Assembly (NCBI GenBank): GCA_964587755.1
Contig: CAZPMC010000006.1
Coordinates: forward strand, 8,072 to 72,071
Reading direction: 5' to 3'
Origin: CAZPMC01 sp964587755
GTDB taxonomy: Bacteria; Bacillota; Clostridia; Acetivibrionales; DTU013
DNA: 64,000 bases
Part shown: in pieces, positions 34,242-43,072 of the stretch
Layout: each line of letters opens with the position of its first letter
Position numbering within the stretch: the stretch's first letter is position 1
Translations under genes and position numbers: made by a program
Notes under the pieces: model-generated
The model's input: the letters and a program-made list of their open reading frames with translations, nothing else
Told to the model about the DNA's origin: nothing
Database searches by the model: none

Positions 34242-35339
34242 ATGAAAAGGGTATTAAATGGAAAACTAGCAATGTTGTTAGTACTCGTACTGGTTGTATC
34301 GTTGTTCGCAGGATGTGGAAGCGCTAATAAGCAAACTCCATCTGATACAACGACACCGGCGGCGGAAACTACACAAGCAGAAGCAACTCAACAGGAAGAA
34401 GCACAAGATGAAAAGTTAACAATGGTCATGATTACAGATGCAGGCGGCCTAGGCGACAAAGGCTTTAACGACATCATCTGGAAGGGCATGGAGAAGGCAA
34501 GAGATGACCTCGGATTTGAGATCGCAGTCATTGAGTCAAGCGAAGCCGCACAATACGGTCCTAACATAGCAGCGGCAGCAGAGCAGGGATATGACATAGT
34601 TGTACTGGTTGGATTCTTGTTCACTGACGTACTTGCACAGGTTGCACCTCAATATCCGGACACTCATTTTGTAATGATAGACGGTGAAGTACCGGGTGAC
34701 AATGTTTATTCATTCAAGTTTGAGCTTCAGCAATCAGGCTTCTTAGCCGGAGCACTTGCAGGCCTAATGAGCGAATCAAACAAATTCGGCGTTGTAGGTG
34801 GAATGGAAATACCTGACGTTGTAGCTTGGGAATCAGGCTTTGCTTCCGGAATCAAAACTACACGTCCTGACTCTGAAATCAATATCACATACGTCGGCTC
34901 ATTCGCTGACCCGGGTAAAGCCAAAGAATTAGCTCTTGCACATTTCAATAACGGCGCAGACATCTGCATGGAAATTTCCAGCGGTGGTGCGATTGGCGTT
35001 ATAGAAGCAGCACGTGATGCCAACAAAAAATTCGTTGCAACAGATAGCAGTAAAGATGAATTAGCTCCCGGACATGAGTTTACAGCAGCTCTTGCAAAAA
35101 GAGACGAAGCCGTATACGCAGTTGCAAAAATGATTAAAGAAGGAACAGCAAAACCAGGCATCACTTACCTCTCAATGAAAGACGGTATCTTCGGTTTGCC
35201 AGAAGACACAGAAGAAAGATATGGAAGCGAAGCAGCAGCAACTATTGAAAAACTCAAGGAAATGATCTTAAGCGGAGAACTTGTCGTACCTAAGACAAAA
35301 GAACAGGTTGCAGCATACGAACCACCAACACTTGATTAA
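34242..35339 (+). CDS. BMP-family nucleoside-binding lipoprotein
   Basis: The 365-residue lipoprotein has a signal ending in the lipobox LFAGC (Cys25), an acidic Thr-rich linker to about residue 60, and a periplasmic-binding fold of the BMP/PnrA/TmpC type. The family segments ITDAGGLGDKGFNDIIW and VVGGMEIPDVVAWESGF are clear. PnrA-type proteins bind purine nucleosides. Three genes for a cognate RbsA/NupABC-like ABC system follow. AAAAGGAGG is well placed. The substrate is most likely a nucleoside or free base; exact ligand is open. Confidence 0.9.
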   Translation: MKRVLNGKLAMLLVLVLVVSLFAGCGSANKQTPSDTTTPAAETTQAEATQQEEAQDEKLTMVMITDAGGLGDKGFNDIIWKGMEKARDDLGFEIAVIESSEAAQYGPNIAAAAEQGYDIVVLVGFLFTDVLAQVAPQYPDTHFVMIDGEVPGDNVYSFKFELQQSGFLAGALAGLMSESNKFGVVGGMEIPDVVAWESGFASGIKTTRPDSEINITYVGSFADPGKAKELALAHFNNGADICMEISSGGAIGVIEAARDANKKFVATDSSKDELAPGHEFTAALAKRDEAVYAVAKMIKEGTAKPGITYLSMKDGIFGLPEDTEERYGSEAAATIEKLKEMILSGELVVPKTKEQVAAYEPPTLD

Positions 35340-35397
35340 ACTAATTACAGATCCAGCAAAGAACAAAAATCGGTGAGAACGTCTTCATTAAGCAGAC

Positions 35398-35422
35398 AAG
35401 CCTTCTCAATTTGAGAAGGCTT
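35398..35422 (+). terminator. Hairpin between binding-protein and ATPase genes
   Basis: AAGCCTTCTC and GAGAAGGCTT form a perfect 10-base stem around a 5-base loop. No long T-run follows. It probably protects or partly terminates the mRNA so that the binding protein is made in excess over the membrane parts. Confidence 0.65.
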
Positions 35423-35438
35423 CCTGCGGGGAGGTTTA

Positions 35439-36989
35439 ATGAATAATATCATTGAAATGAGAAATATCGTCAAGAAATTTGGCGACTTTGTAGCTAACGA
35501 TAATATTAATCTTGAAGTCAGAGAAGGAGAGATACATGCCTTGCTCGGTGAAAACGGAGCAGGTAAAAGTACTCTTATGAATGTACTGTATGGACTATAT
35601 TCTCCCGATGGAGGGGAAATATATTTCAAGGGAGAAAAGGTCGAAATTAAAGGACCCTGTGATGCCATCAAATTGAATATCGGTATGGTTCATCAACACT
35701 TCATGTTAATACCTGTATTTACCGTAGCCGAGAACCTGATACTTGGGGCTGAACCGGTTAAAGGCATATCCCTCGACATCAAGAAGGCAATATCACAAAT
35801 CGAAACAGTTTCAAAGGAGTACGGCCTTGCTGTTGACCCTAATGCGCTGATTTCCAATATATCTGTTGGAATGCAGCAAAGAGTTGAAATTCTTAAGGTT
35901 TTGCTCCGCGGAGCTAAGGTTTTAATTTTTGACGAGCCGACAGCTGTTTTGACACCACAAGAAATAACTGAATTCTTTGGGATATGCAGAACCCTTCAGG
36001 CTCGTGGACATACGATTATTATAATCACACACAAGCTTAAGGAAATAAAACAGATAAGTGACAGGGTTACTGTTATAAGAAAAGGTAAGAATATCGGGAC
36101 TGTTGACACAAACACTGTCAGTGAACAGGACTTAGCCGAAATGATGGTTGGCAGAAAGGTTATACTGTGTGCAAATAAGAGTGAACAGGAATGTGGTTCA
36201 CCGGTTCTTGAAATAGAGGATCTGCACGCAAATAATTACAGAGGCCTGCCAGCACTGCAAGGCTTGTCCTTGAAGGTATGTGCCGGCGAAATAGTGGGAA
36301 TCGCAGGCGTTGAAGGCAACGGGCAGACAGAGCTGGCCCTTGTATTGAAAAAGCTTATAAACAAGACTAAAGGAACAATAAAGTTCTGCGGTAAGGAATA
36401 TACAAAGAAAACTACAACCCAGGGACTTATCGATGCAGGCCTTGCTCATATCCCTGAGGATAGGCAGAAACACGGCTTGATTTTGAACTTTTCCATAAAA
36501 GAAAATCTTATACTTGGATGCGAAGACAAGTCAGAATTTACAAAAAGCGTGTTTTTAGATGAGAAAAAAATCAGTTCTTACGGAGATGTTTTAATAGAAG
36601 AGTATGATATTAGATGCAGGGGAGCTGACATGCTGGCAGGAGGATTGTCGGGAGGAAATCAGCAAAAAGTCATACTGGCTCGTGAAATCTCGAGAAATCC
36701 TAAGCTGTTAATCGTATCGCAGCCGACAAGAGGGCTTGATGTCGGCGCTATAGAGTATGTACATGCCCAGCTTCTTGAACAAAGGAAAAAGGGTTGTGCA
36801 ATATTGCTGATATCCTATGAGCTGGACGAAATAATGTCCTTAAGTGATAGAATACTGACAATTTACAACGGGAAAATTGTTTCAGAACACAGATGCTGCG
36901 ATGTGACAAGAGAAACGATCGGACTAGCAATGACAGGCATAACACAACACAAACAAGTAAACGATACGTCCCAAGAAGGAGTACAATGA
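35439..36989 (+). CDS. Nucleoside ABC transporter ATPase (double NBD, NupA/RbsA-like)
   Basis: The 516-residue protein has two tandem ATPase domains. The first has Walker A GENGAGKST (about residue 36), the variant signature ISVGMQQRVEI and Walker B VLIFDEPTAVLTP. The second has the degenerate GVEGNGQTE and a full LSGGNQQKVILAREI. This arrangement is that of the sugar/nucleoside class (NupA, YufO). GGGGAGG precedes the ATG, and the stop overlaps the start of the first permease. Confidence 0.94.
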   Translation: MNNIIEMRNIVKKFGDFVANDNINLEVREGEIHALLGENGAGKSTLMNVLYGLYSPDGGEIYFKGEKVEIKGPCDAIKLNIGMVHQHFMLIPVFTVAENLILGAEPVKGISLDIKKAISQIETVSKEYGLAVDPNALISNISVGMQQRVEILKVLLRGAKVLIFDEPTAVLTPQEITEFFGICRTLQARGHTIIIITHKLKEIKQISDRVTVIRKGKNIGTVDTNTVSEQDLAEMMVGRKVILCANKSEQECGSPVLEIEDLHANNYRGLPALQGLSLKVCAGEIVGIAGVEGNGQTELALVLKKLINKTKGTIKFCGKEYTKKTTTQGLIDAGLAHIPEDRQKHGLILNFSIKENLILGCEDKSEFTKSVFLDEKKISSYGDVLIEEYDIRCRGADMLAGGLSGGNQQKVILAREISRNPKLLIVSQPTRGLDVGAIEYVHAQLLEQRKKGCAILLISYELDEIMSLSDRILTIYNGKIVSEHRCCDVTRETIGLAMTGITQHKQVNDTSQEGVQ

Positions 36990-38098
36990 TGAATAAGAAG
37001 AGCTCGGGTATAAAGAGTATTTTATACAAAGCGTTAGATATGTTTCTTGACCCCATTATGGCAATAATATTTTCCCTTGTATTGGGAGCTATTATAATAG
37101 GGTCACTTGGATATGACGTGAGCAAGGCATATAAAGCACTTGCATCAGGCGCATTTGGCAGCATCCGCTCAATTGGTCAGACGCTGCTTGCCGCCACACC
37201 TCTTATGTTTACCGCCATGGCGTTTTCAATGGCCTACAGGTGCGGAATGTTTAACCTGGGTGGAGAAGGTCAGTTCTATTCGGGTGCCATTTTAGGTGCC
37301 TGGGTCGGGTTTGCCATTAAGGGATTACCTGCACCGGTGCATATTTTGGTAGTTATTTTAGCAGGTGCCTTGGGGGGTATGATTACTGCATTTGTTCCCG
37401 GTATTCTCAAAGCGAAGCGCGGTGTTCATGAGGTTATAATTTGTATAATGATGAACTACATTGCTATAAATACAACTAATTATCTGGTGAGTTCCGGTGG
37501 TCCCCTTCGTCTTGGGAGCACAATGCCGGCAACACCCATAATACAGGAATCTGCAAAGCTCCCAATTGTGATTAAGGGTACTACTTTTACTGGTGGATTT
37601 TTTATAGCATGTCTGATAGCCATAATTTATTACTTCTTCTTATGGAAAACGCGTGAAGGTTACAAAATAAGGGCAGTTGGAGGAAACCCTACTGCGGCTG
37701 AGTGCGGTGGTATCAGAAGTACAAAGTATTCTGTAATTGCACTTGTGATTGCGGGAGCAATGGCCGGAATCGGCGGATCTATTGAAATCATTGGAATACA
37801 TAACAGATTCTATGCAAATTTCTCTTCAGGCTATGGTTTTGAAGGTGTTGCAGTAAGTATGCTCGGCGGAAACCATCCATTTGGAATCATTCTCTCGTCA
37901 TTGTTATTCGGCGCCTTAAAATCAGGTGCTATGGCTATGCAAATTCAAGCGGGGACGAATGCGGAGCTGGTAAAAATCCTCCAAGCTCTTGTAATTTTCT
38001 TCATAGCCGGGAAATGGAGCATTCTGTATTTAATCACAAGGGCGAGAAAAAAGCGTCAAAACAACAAAAGTATGGATTTAAACATGGTCCAGGAATGA
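36989..38098 (+). CDS. Nucleoside ABC transporter permease 1 (NupB/BmpC-like)
   Basis: The 369-residue membrane protein belongs to the BPD_transp_2 family. It has roughly nine hydrophobic helices, and family segments such as MAFSMAYRCGMFNLGGEGQF, GGNPTAAECGGI and GFEGVAVSMLGGNHP. The long upstream frame back to 36893 lies inside the ATPase gene and is not used. AAGGAG is 7 bases before ATG 36989, while ATG 36986 is closer. Together with the next gene it forms the heterodimeric channel. Confidence 0.92.
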   Translation: MNKKSSGIKSILYKALDMFLDPIMAIIFSLVLGAIIIGSLGYDVSKAYKALASGAFGSIRSIGQTLLAATPLMFTAMAFSMAYRCGMFNLGGEGQFYSGAILGAWVGFAIKGLPAPVHILVVILAGALGGMITAFVPGILKAKRGVHEVIICIMMNYIAINTTNYLVSSGGPLRLGSTMPATPIIQESAKLPIVIKGTTFTGGFFIACLIAIIYYFFLWKTREGYKIRAVGGNPTAAECGGIRSTKYSVIALVIAGAMAGIGGSIEIIGIHNRFYANFSSGYGFEGVAVSMLGGNHPFGIILSSLLFGALKSGAMAMQIQAGTNAELVKILQALVIFFIAGKWSILYLITRARKKRQNNKSMDLNMVQE

Positions 38099-38111
38099 GG
38101 AGGAAACTGCT

Positions 38112-39044
38112 GTGGAAGAAATTTTATCAATATTTAGCACAGGCTTTTTTGCTTCCGCTCTACGTATGGCAACACCGCTTATACTCGGTGGTATCGGCGC
38201 ATTGTTCTCGGAGCGAGCCGGTATATTAAACCTTGGCGTTGAAGGTATGATGCTTATGGGAGCATTTGTTGCAGCTATTACATCACTTTTTACAGGAAGC
38301 CCTTGGCTAGGCGTTCTTGGTGGCGCTGCAGCCGGCGGACTGGTAGGCTTGCTGCATGCTTTCATGTGTATAAAAGTAAAAGCAAATCAAACTGTTATTG
38401 GTACAGGTATTAATATTATGGCAATGGGGGTTCCCCCCATGATATTGCAGGCGCTCTACGGAAATCCGGGAAGCACACCCAGTGTTCCCAGCCTTAATTC
38501 AATAAGCATACCTGGTTTAAAGAGCGTACCTATTCTCGGTGAAATAATAGGAACACACAACCCGCTTACTTATATTGCTTTGCTGCTTGTACCCATAACC
38601 ACGTTTTTTCTGTACAGAATGAAGACCGGACTTCAGATAAGAGCGGTGGGTGAGCATCCATTGGCTGCGGACACTGTGGGTGTTAATGTTTTCAGGATAA
38701 AGTACGGCTGTGTTATTTTCAGCGGTGTTCTCTCCGGTATAGCCGGTGCATATTTGTCCCTTAGCCAGGTAGCCATGTTTGTAAAGGGAATGACAAACGG
38801 GCGTGGATTTATGGCAATGGCAGCAATGATATTTGGAAACTGGACACCGGTGGGAGTATTTAAGGGTTCATTGCTGTTTGGTTTTGCAGACAGCCTTCAG
38901 ATGTCTATTCAGGTTGCAGGCTGGCCTATACCTACAGACTTTTTGCTCAGCTTGCCTTATATACTGACAATAATTACCCTGGCGGGATTCGTAGGTAAGG
39001 CAGTCGGACCAAAGAGCGTCGGAAAGCCTTACATAAAAGAATAG
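38112..39044 (+). CDS. Nucleoside ABC transporter permease 2 (NupC/BmpD-like)
   Basis: This 310-residue BPD_transp_2 permease shows RAGILNLGVEGMMLMGAF, AVGEHPLAADTVGVN and GRGFMAMAAMIFGNWTPVG, typical of the second subunit of YufPQ/NupBC-type importers. The GTG start at 38112 has GAGGAGG 8 bases upstream. It is followed after 24 bases by an aminohydrolase gene, so the transport operon runs directly into metabolic genes with no terminator seen. Confidence 0.92.
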   Translation: MEEILSIFSTGFFASALRMATPLILGGIGALFSERAGILNLGVEGMMLMGAFVAAITSLFTGSPWLGVLGGAAAGGLVGLLHAFMCIKVKANQTVIGTGINIMAMGVPPMILQALYGNPGSTPSVPSLNSISIPGLKSVPILGEIIGTHNPLTYIALLLVPITTFFLYRMKTGLQIRAVGEHPLAADTVGVNVFRIKYGCVIFSGVLSGIAGAYLSLSQVAMFVKGMTNGRGFMAMAAMIFGNWTPVGVFKGSLLFGFADSLQMSIQVAGWPIPTDFLLSLPYILTIITLAGFVGKAVGPKSVGKPYIKE

Positions 39045-39068
39045 CCAGAATAGTTGGGAGTAAAATTA

Positions 39069-40436
39069 ATGCTAGAAAATAAGCAATCTATTTTAATAAA
39101 AAACGCTCTTGTAGTAACGATGAATCCCCATGATGAAATTTTCCGTGGAAGCATTTACATTGTGGACGGCAGGATTAAAGAAGTCGGTACTAAAAGAGAG
39201 ACGGCAGACAAGGTGATTGATGCCGGCGGCAGAATTGTAATGCCGGGATTTATTCAGACTCACATTCACCTGTGTCAGGTATTGTTCAGGGGATTAGCAG
39301 ACGACATGGATGTTGTTGATTGGCTAAAGCATAGAATATGGCCCTTTGAATCAGCACATAATGAGGACTCAATAAATGCGTCGGCGTATCTAGGTATTGC
39401 AGAGCTTATTGCCGGCGGTACAACAACGGCATTAACAATGGAAACCACTCGGTACACCGACGGGGTTTTTTCCGCCATTGAGGAATCAGGATTCCGTGGG
39501 TTTTGCGGTAATGCCATGATGGATGTGGTAGAGCCGGGAACAATGATGAAAGGACTAAGCACTCAGGAAAGTTTTGATGAGAGCAAGCGCCTTTTCAATA
39601 CATGGCATGGAAAGGGAAACGGACGGGTCAATTATACAGTTATGCCCCGGGGAGCCAGAAATTGTTCTCCTGAGCTTGTTAAGCGTTCACATGCTTTTGC
39701 CCGGGAAAACGGACTGTTGCTGCACACCCATGTTTCTGAAAACGGGCCTTTGTCAGAAAGACTTAAAAAAGAAACGGGCTTAGGAGACATTGAGCTTCTC
39801 GAAAGTCAGGGCGTAGCTGACGAAAAACTAGTTGTTGCCCATGCCATATGGCTAAATGAAAATGATGTGGATATTATCAAGCGCAGGGGGGTAAAGATAG
39901 CCCATTGCCCTTCTGCCAATATGAAGCTCAGCTCAGGATTTTGTAAGGTTCCTGAAATGCTTGATATGGGGATTGACATTTCACTTGGCGCTGATGGAGC
40001 GCCATGCAACAATAATCTGGATATGTTCAATGAAATGCGTCTAGCCAGCCTGATTCACAAGCCAAGATGCGGGCCTACATCAATGAAGGCATATGAGGTA
40101 TTGAAGATGGCGACAATGGGAGGCGCAAAATGCCTCGGAATTGAAAATGAAGTCGGAAGTCTTGAGACAGGCAAAAAGGCTGATATCATCATTATCAATA
40201 CAGATGAGCTACACTGCAGTCCTATGGCAGGTGTTCCGGTAGAATCACAAATCGTGTACTCAATCAAGAGCTCAGATGTTGACACTACCATAATTGATGG
40301 TGTTGTTTTATATGAAAACAAAAAGTTTACGATAATGAACAAGAAAAAAATACTTGAGACTGCCGGAAGAGAAATTGAGAGGCTGTTAGACAGGGTGCCA
40401 TTCGGCAAAGAGCTGATAGAGTCGTTGCCGTATTAG
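39069..40436 (+). CDS. Aminohydrolase (ATZ-TRZ/guanine-deaminase-like), fourth copy
   Basis: The 455-residue amidohydrolase has IQTHIHLCQVLFRGLADD (HxH with Gln, as in ATZ/TRZ and 8-oxoguanine deaminase-like enzymes), His and Glu in LLHTHVSENG, His in VVAHAIWL and Asp in LGADGAPCNNNLDMFNE. It lies directly after the importer, so it probably deaminates the imported compound or its base. ATG 39069 has TTGGGAG upstream. It differs strongly in sequence from the three aminohydrolases at 12.8, 17.8 and 20.7 kb, so it is not a recent copy. Confidence 0.85.
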   Translation: MLENKQSILIKNALVVTMNPHDEIFRGSIYIVDGRIKEVGTKRETADKVIDAGGRIVMPGFIQTHIHLCQVLFRGLADDMDVVDWLKHRIWPFESAHNEDSINASAYLGIAELIAGGTTTALTMETTRYTDGVFSAIEESGFRGFCGNAMMDVVEPGTMMKGLSTQESFDESKRLFNTWHGKGNGRVNYTVMPRGARNCSPELVKRSHAFARENGLLLHTHVSENGPLSERLKKETGLGDIELLESQGVADEKLVVAHAIWLNENDVDIIKRRGVKIAHCPSANMKLSSGFCKVPEMLDMGIDISLGADGAPCNNNLDMFNEMRLASLIHKPRCGPTSMKAYEVLKMATMGGAKCLGIENEVGSLETGKKADIIIINTDELHCSPMAGVPVESQIVYSIKSSDVDTTIIDGVVLYENKKFTIMNKKKILETAGREIERLLDRVPFGKELIESLPY

Positions 40437-40462
40437 ACGGATTAAAGGAGATGTATTATTTT

Positions 40463-41224
40463 ATGCGGCTTAAAAATAAGGTAGCACTTATAACCGGAGC
40501 GGGAACGGGAATGGGCAGAGAAACTGCAATGGAATTCCTGCGTCAGGGAGCAAAGGTGGTTATAGCTGATATTAATAAGGAAGCACTGGATACGGCAGTA
40601 GCCAAGGGGAAGGAAATTTCTCCGGATATAACCGGTGTGCATGCAGATCTTACGAATGAAGAAGACTGTAAAAGATTTATTGATACGGCAGTTGAAGCAT
40701 ACGGAACAATAGACGTATTGTTTAACAATCTTGGTATTAACCTTGCCGCTACCATAACCCAGACTACTTTAGAGCAGTGGGATAAGATATTTGCCGTAAA
40801 TGTAAGAGCAATGTTTTTGACATGCAAGTACACGCTTCCCATAATGATGAAAAACGGGGGCGGTTCCATTATAAACACTTCATCTGGCGGTGGTATTGTT
40901 GCGCTTAAGGGACTTGCGGCATACAGCGCATCAAAGGGCTCTGTAATTTCACTTACCAGAAGTATTGCAGTTGATTATGCACCATATAACATCCGGTGCA
41001 ATTATCTCGTACCGGGAGTTATTATGACGGAAATGACTAAAAAGGTAATTGATGAACAGGAGGACCCTGAAGCATACGCTGAAAACATGAGGACTAACAA
41101 TCCGTTGCAAAGATTCGGAACAGAAAATGAAATTGCAATGGCAGCTGTATTTTTAGCTTCAGATGATACCAGATTTATGACAGGGGCAGGAGTCGTCGCC
41201 GACGGCGGATATTCAGCCCAATAA
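40463..41224 (+). CDS. Short-chain dehydrogenase/reductase 1 of a tandem pair
   Basis: This 253-residue classical SDR has TGAGTGMGRETA (NAD(P) binding), NNLGIN in place of NNAG, catalytic Ser in INTSSGGG and the Tyr/Lys pair in YSASKGS. Asp after beta-2 (VVIADIN) suggests NAD preference. I chose ATG 40463; ATG 40451 would abut the AAAGGAG site. It is the closest homologue of the next gene in the window. It likely oxidises or reduces a sugar or sugar acid hydroxyl. Confidence 0.87.
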   Translation: MRLKNKVALITGAGTGMGRETAMEFLRQGAKVVIADINKEALDTAVAKGKEISPDITGVHADLTNEEDCKRFIDTAVEAYGTIDVLFNNLGINLAATITQTTLEQWDKIFAVNVRAMFLTCKYTLPIMMKNGGGSIINTSSGGGIVALKGLAAYSASKGSVISLTRSIAVDYAPYNIRCNYLVPGVIMTEMTKKVIDEQEDPEAYAENMRTNNPLQRFGTENEIAMAAVFLASDDTRFMTGAGVVADGGYSAQ

Positions 41225-41276
41225 CACGCCAGTAATATCTGATACAAAATTAAAGTACCAACGGAGGATATAAACT

Positions 41277-42038
41277 ATGCGGTTAAAGGATAAAGTAGCA
41301 ATTATTACCGGAGGCGCAAAAGGGATGGGCAGAACAAGCGTGCTCAGATTCCTGGAAGAGGGTGCAAAGGTAGTAGTTGCTGATATAGACGAAAAGGGAA
41401 TGCTTGAAACTGTAGAACTAGGCAAGCAGATTAGTGAAAATGTAATAGGCATGAAGGTAGATTTGACAAAGGAAAATGAAGTTAAAAATTTAGTTGATAA
41501 AACAGTCGAAGCTTTTGGGACAATAGATGTGCTTTTTAATAATGCAGGTATGAATCATGCTGCGCTCTTACATGAAACAACCCTGGAGGACTGGGAGCTT
41601 GTTTTTGATGTGAATGTCAAGAGCATGTTTCTCACATGTAAATATGTTCTGCCCATTATGATGGAAAAGCGCAAGGGCTCCATAATAAACACAGCATCAC
41701 CCGGGGCATTAGTAGGCTTAAGAGGAATTTCAGCTTATTGCGCATCGAAAGGTGCAGTCCCGTCACTAACAAGAAGTATTGCTATTGACTATGCCCAGTA
41801 CAATATCAGAGCTAATTTTCTGTGCCCGGGTGTTATTTTGACAGAAATGACAGAAAAAATTATTCAGTCCAAGCCGGACCCGGATGAGTTCAGAGAATGG
41901 TACCGTAAGGCAAGGCCGCTGGGACGATTTGGCGAGCCTGTTGAAATAGCAAATGCCGCAGTTTATCTGGCATCAGATGAAACAACATTTATGACAGGTG
42001 CCTCCATTGTAGCAGATGGTGGGTTTACAGCACAATAA
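41277..42038 (+). CDS. Short-chain dehydrogenase/reductase 2 of a tandem pair
   Basis: This is a 253-residue classical SDR with TGGAKGMGRTS, NNAGMNHAA, Ser in INTASPGA and YCASKGA. The AspAspIle-type acidic residue after beta-2 (VVADID) points to NAD. ACGGAGG lies before the ATG. It shares length, gene start (MRLK) and long segments with the preceding SDR, so the pair arose by tandem duplication. Two different active-site loops suggest that they act on different intermediates or stereoisomers. Confidence 0.87.
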   Translation: MRLKDKVAIITGGAKGMGRTSVLRFLEEGAKVVVADIDEKGMLETVELGKQISENVIGMKVDLTKENEVKNLVDKTVEAFGTIDVLFNNAGMNHAALLHETTLEDWELVFDVNVKSMFLTCKYVLPIMMEKRKGSIINTASPGALVGLRGISAYCASKGAVPSLTRSIAIDYAQYNIRANFLCPGVILTEMTEKIIQSKPDPDEFREWYRKARPLGRFGEPVEIANAAVYLASDETTFMTGASIVADGGFTAQ

Positions 42039-42060
42039 TACAAACCGGGAGGAAGATAAA

Positions 42061-43011
42061 TTGAAAATTTATATGCCTACAGTTTTTCCCGATCCTTTAA
42101 TGGAAGGCTGGGATTCAGATATTGTACTTGATGTCAACCGTACCGGGTATCCGGTAAGCAGGGAGGAAATGAAGGAGCACATTAAGGATGCTGATGCTGT
42201 TATCATAAACCTTGATGATGTATTTGACAAAGAGATGATTGACAGTGCCCCAAAATTGAAGGTTATTACCTTATTTGCAGGCAGCACTTACAATATTGAT
42301 GTGGAATACGCCAAAAGCCGCGGGATTACAGTGTGTACCACCCCCGGCGAGATTTTTGAAAACACGGCAGACTTGACGTTTGCGCTTTTATTGTCTGCTG
42401 CCAGAAGGATACCTGAGGCAGACAGATATATCCGTGCCGGCAAATATAACAATTGGTGCCCCGCAGACCTTTTAGGCAGTGATATTTATGGGAAGACACT
42501 TGGAATATTAGGCCTAGGTATGATTGGCACTGCAGTGGCAAGACGTGCAAAAGGTTTTAATATGAAGATACTCTATAATGCTGCCCGTGGACCTAAGCCG
42601 GAACTGGAAGAGGAACTTGGCTGCCAATTCGTTTCATTTGAAGAACTTATTAAGCAATCCGACTTTTTAAGCTTACACTGCAAGCTAAATCCTGACACTG
42701 AACACATTATTGGCAGGCGCGAGATTTCTATGATGAAAAAAAGCGCCTATTTGATTAATACGGGAAGAGGAAAGCTTGTTGACGAAGAAGCACTGGCTGA
42801 TGCTTTGGAGGCAAAAGAAATCGCAGGTGCAGGACTTGATGTATTCGAATATGAGCCGAAGGTTACACAAAAGCTTTTAACATTAGATAACGTTGTTTTG
42901 ACACCACATCTGGGAGCATCAAGCCTGGACAACCGTTTGGAGATGGCAAGAATTGCATTCCGTTGTACAAGGGATGCCCTGAAAGGCTTAGAACCGGAGT
43001 TCCATGCGTAA
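42061..43011 (+). CDS. D-isomer-specific 2-hydroxyacid dehydrogenase
   Basis: The 316-residue protein belongs to the PGDH/PdxB/glyoxylate-reductase family. The NAD motif is GLGMIGTAVARRA, the catalytic Arg region is INTGRGKLVDEEAL and the His is in LTPHLGASS. It lacks a C-terminal ACT domain, so it is not the regulated serine-pathway enzyme. The TTG start at 42061 has GGGAGGA 7 bases upstream; the longer frame starts inside the SDR gene. With the archaeal-type GAPDH and kinase next to it, a phospho-hydroxyacid such as phosphoglycerate or phosphoerythronate is a candidate substrate. Confidence 0.87.
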   Translation: MKIYMPTVFPDPLMEGWDSDIVLDVNRTGYPVSREEMKEHIKDADAVIINLDDVFDKEMIDSAPKLKVITLFAGSTYNIDVEYAKSRGITVCTTPGEIFENTADLTFALLLSAARRIPEADRYIRAGKYNNWCPADLLGSDIYGKTLGILGLGMIGTAVARRAKGFNMKILYNAARGPKPELEEELGCQFVSFEELIKQSDFLSLHCKLNPDTEHIIGRREISMMKKSAYLINTGRGKLVDEEALADALEAKEIAGAGLDVFEYEPKVTQKLLTLDNVVLTPHLGASSLDNRLEMARIAFRCTRDALKGLEPEFHA

Positions 43012-43072
43012 GCTTAAATTAATTTTGAAAAGTCATTGCATATTTAATTTTGATAGATAGGGAGGAATTTTT

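Noticed and set aside
36893..36988. Longer start for nucleoside permease 1
   Set aside because: The upstream frame lies inside the ATPase gene and is basic and non-hydrophobic; AAGGAG supports ATG 36989.
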